Shown here: positions 61,965 through 64,000 of the stretch, one piece after another
How the letters are laid out: the number at the start of each line of letters is the position of its first letter
Numbering within the stretch: the first letter of the stretch is position 1
Source: Robertmurraya siralis
Lineage (GTDB): Bacteria > Bacillota > Bacilli > Bacillales > Cytobacillaceae
NCBI RefSeq assembly: GCF_005502275.1
Contig: NZ_SWLZ01000016.1
Coordinates: 1-64,000, forward strand
Reading direction: 5' to 3'
DNA: 64,000 nucleotides
Notes under the pieces: generated by a model
What the model was told of the DNA's origin: nothing
The model's database searches: none
Seen by the model: the letters and a program-made list of their open reading frames with translations, nothing else
Position numbers and translations under genes: made by a program

Positions 61965-62920
61965 TGTTCTGCTCCTTTCTCATTAAAGTTTATTAAATAA
62001 ACGTCATTTAACGTTGCCTGTTTCAGTTCACTAAATTCAATTTCGACATTACTTTGAATTAAGTATCTCAATAATTCAGATAATATTTGTTGTCCATGAC
62101 TCGTTATAATTGTTAATGCTGTTGGTTTTATTTCGTGGCTAACGACCTCTTTTAGGTCAGAAATATATTCTTCGATTTTATAAATGCTGGCCAAATCTAA
62201 TTTGTGATAGTGGATTTCAATTTGATCAGCCGCAAGTTTATTGATCAATTCTTTTGGCGTCCCAATATCAAGTATCTTTCCATTGTTGATCAATGCAATT
62301 TCAGTTGCTAGGTGATGAATTTCCTCTAAATAGTGTGTTGTTACAAAAATTGTCGTTCCTTCATCTTGAGAAATTTTTGTAATTATTTTCCAAAAGGTAA
62401 TTCTTGACTCTGGGTCTAATCCAGCTGTAGGTTCATCCAGTAAAAGAACTTCAGGTTTATGAAGCAAACTTATTGCAATATCCAATTTTCTTTTCATTCC
62501 ACCTGAGTAAGTACCAACCAAATCGTTGGATACTTGGAACAAATCAAATTCCTTTAACAGGTGTTCTCCTCGTTCCATTATTTTTGAAGTTCTGATGCCA
62601 TACATTTTTCCTGCAATCAATATGTTTTCCCAAGCTGTTCCAGTCGAAAATACAGTTGTTTGTTGGAATGTGACTCCAACTTTTTTTCGAACCTCATTCA
62701 CCTTTGAAACAACGTCTAAATCCGAAATTTTGACAGTACCCTCATTTGGCAAGGATAAAGTAGCTAATATACTCGTCAAAGTAGATTTTCCTGCACCATT
62801 TGGACCAATTAGTCCGAAGATAGAACCTTTTTTCACTTTAAGAGACACATTATTTAAGGCTGCCTTTTTGCCAAATGTTTTGCTAACAGCGTTTAAAACT
62901 ATTTCAAAATGGTCATACAT
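61961..62920 (-). CDS. ABC exporter ATPase (DrrA-like)
   Basis: The 319-residue ATPase has Walker A GPNGAGKST, Q-loop FQQT, signature TYSGGMKRKL, Walker B VLLLDEPTAGLDP and H-loop TTHYLEE. A C-terminal extension (about 225-319) is typical of DrrA-type drug exporters. ATG follows GAAGGAGGGAACAAT. It is overlapped by the permease gene in ATGA fashion. A promoter with MerR geometry stands upstream, so induction by the TipA-like regulator in response to a toxic compound is likely (inference). Confidence 0.93.
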   Translation of the reverse strand: MYDHFEIVLNAVSKTFGKKAALNNVSLKVKKGSIFGLIGPNGAGKSTLTSILATLSLPNEGTVKISDLDVVSKVNEVRKKVGVTFQQTTVFSTGTAWENILIAGKMYGIRTSKIMERGEHLLKEFDLFQVSNDLVGTYSGGMKRKLDIAISLLHKPEVLLLDEPTAGLDPESRITFWKIITKISQDEGTTIFVTTHYLEEIHHLATEIALINNGKILDIGTPKELINKLAADQIEIHYHKLDLASIYKIEEYISDLKEVVSHEIKPTALTIITSHGQQILSELLRYLIQSNVEIEFSELKQATLNDVYLINFNEKGAEQ

Positions 62921-62951
62921 ATTGTTCCCTCCTTCATTTATTACAAAAGGA

Positions 62952-62982
62952 ACTATAAACTATCCTCTTAGAGGAGAGTCAA
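62952..62982 (-). promoter_or_regulatory. MerR-type promoter of the ABC exporter operon
   Basis: On the minus strand TTGACT (62977-62982) and TATAGT (62952-62957) enclose a 19-bp spacer with the dyad CCTCT/AGAGG. It matches the element before the regulator gene in -35 sequence and spacing, and both share AGAGGATA in the spacer. Confidence 0.85.
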
Positions 62983-62999
62983 CCATCAAGTATTCTTTT

Positions 63000-63776
63000 T
63001 ATAAAAGTCGAATTGGAATGAACTTAACGGAGTTGTAGAAAGGAAAACTGAATTTCTCGCCCAGCGTAAAAACGCCCAAGTGAAAACTTGGACGTGGTTC
63101 TTTAAATTTGTAAATATTATTAATACAATTATGATTCGATAGTTAAAAGGTTCAAAACGAAAACTACATTAAAGGTTAATCAGTTTGATGGATACAGAAA
63201 AAGATATTACATACAATTTATGATTTTACACACTATTATCCGATTTACAGTGCTATGAACATTAATTTATTTAATAGGGTTTATCAACACTATAATCCGA
63301 ATACCCGAAATTTGATAGACTATTTAATAAAAGTCAAGGCTAGAATGAAATAAGCAGAAAAGACAAATCGAGTTTACACCGTAGAATTGTTATTTCAAAT
63401 AATAAATTCCAAAACTCTACTTAATTCACAATGTATGAAAATCATTGAAGCCTTCAAACCAAATATATAAATAATTATAAAAAAGAACTAAAAGAATTTT
63501 TCTACAAGCTATTATTAGAAAGAAGGATAGGTTATAAGCTGTTATATTAAGTTGGGGGCATAGATTGACAATATCGTAGTAATGTGTCTACATAATAATA
63601 TATAAGAGAAGCATTACCATTCATAACGAGAGAAATGGGGTTTTATAGTCACGATTAGAGCATTTTCAAGAAGTTCGACTAGCTGCTATAATATAATAGC
63701 CCATGCATTATACTTGGAGTTTAACAACATTCAAGTTATTATAGATAAATAAAATCCTTAATTAGGGTGATGATGA
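63000..63776. other. AT-rich intergenic region before the Rrf2 gene
   Basis: No gene is visible. A hairpin CGCCCAAGT/ACTTGGACG (63073-63094) lies near the left end and could be a weak terminator. Near the right end a TATAAT box (63685-63690) and an interrupted inverted repeat ACTTG/CAAGT (63714-63738) precede the Rrf2-like gene and could be its promoter and operator. Confidence 0.4.
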
Positions 63777-64000
63777 ATGAAGTTTTCAAAGGCTACAGAT
63801 TATGCTCTACATACGATGCTTTTTCTTACTGCAGCGACTCCGGATAAACCTGTGGGCGTTCAGCTGCTTGCTGAGAAGCAAAAGGTGTCACCAACTTATC
63901 TGTCCAAGATACTGACCAAGCTAGTAAAGGCTGGTATGATTGAATCCATAACAGGAGTGAATGGTGGATACAGACTGAAACGAAATTGGGAGGATATTTC
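63777..64000 (+). CDS. Rrf2-family transcriptional regulator (partial)
   Basis: The first 74 codons are in the window and the gene runs off the right edge. It begins MKFSKATDYALHTMLFL and has the winged-helix core VGVQLLAEKQKVSPTYLSKI followed by SITGVNGGYRLKR, the RGGYRL-type wing of Rrf2 proteins. The Cys residues that would show an iron-sulfur cluster lie beyond the window. ATG follows AGGGTGATGATGA. The target genes are unknown. Confidence 0.9.
   Translation, partial: MKFSKATDYALHTMLFLTAATPDKPVGVQLLAEKQKVSPTYLSKILTKLVKAGMIESITGVNGGYRLKRNWEDI

Overview
The window reads as low-GC chromosomal DNA of a spore-forming Bacillaceae species. The evidence is strong AGGAGG-type ribosome binding sites, T-box, M-box and guanine riboswitch leaders, a spore-protein-like small gene, MsmX, and a MoxR/DUF58/transglutaminase/guaA order that I recall from Bacillus subtilis (yeaC-yeaD-yebA-guaA). 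Species-level identity cannot be read from the sequence alone.

Layout. 1-1190: edge of an IS200-like element and two small hypothetical genes. 1318-10900: a nine-gene operon corresponding to the poorly understood yhf/php operon of enterobacteria (yhfZ, php, yhfS, yhfW, yhfX, then yhfY, yhfU, yhfT), here with a glucosamine-6-phosphate deaminase-like gene (nagB) and a short amidase-signature protein added. Two near-identical promoter-operator modules, one before yhfZ and one before the amidase-like gene, point to control by YhfZ. 10943-12735: mgtE behind an M-box. 13153-18396: two chemoreceptor genes flanking an IS3-family element. 18437-23883: a duplicated-module anchored protein, then a methionine-type T-box in front of a SAM hydrolase gene and an ECF transporter (S, fused A-A', T). 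24077-31001: msmX, a third chemoreceptor, a truncated VOC gene, a spore-protein-like gene, a lipoprotein serpin and an IS200/IS605 element. 31555-43673: a LytTR two-component system, an AgrA-type binding site, and a glycan locus (circularly permuted membrane GH3, second GH3, GtrA-like, GT2, glf, convergent galE). 43811-46333: decayed genes, a lipoprotein and tRNA-Arg(CCU) with a 154-bp tandem repeat that copies part of the tRNA. 47072-53420: moxR-like, DUF58, transglutaminase and guaA with a guanine riboswitch. 53432-64000: an accessory mosaic directly after guaA: integrase, DUF3173, HTH protein and sigma pseudogene of a decayed integrative conjugative element, a BtrH-like pseudogene, an IS21 scrap, an AraC/ZnuC chimera with orphan permease, an ISL3 transposase, and a MerR/TipA-like regulator with a drug-type ABC exporter under paired 19-bp-spacer promoters. 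The window ends inside an Rrf2-family gene.

Most interesting signals: the extended yhf operon and its twin operators; the Met T-box over SAM hydrolase plus ECF transporter; two five-copy arrays (TTCCGGAA, CCGATA) repeated every 20-21 bp, both between convergent genes; the LytTR site before the GH3/Galf-type locus; and the pseudo-tRNA tandem repeat. All functions are inferred from motifs and recalled family knowledge; no database search was run.
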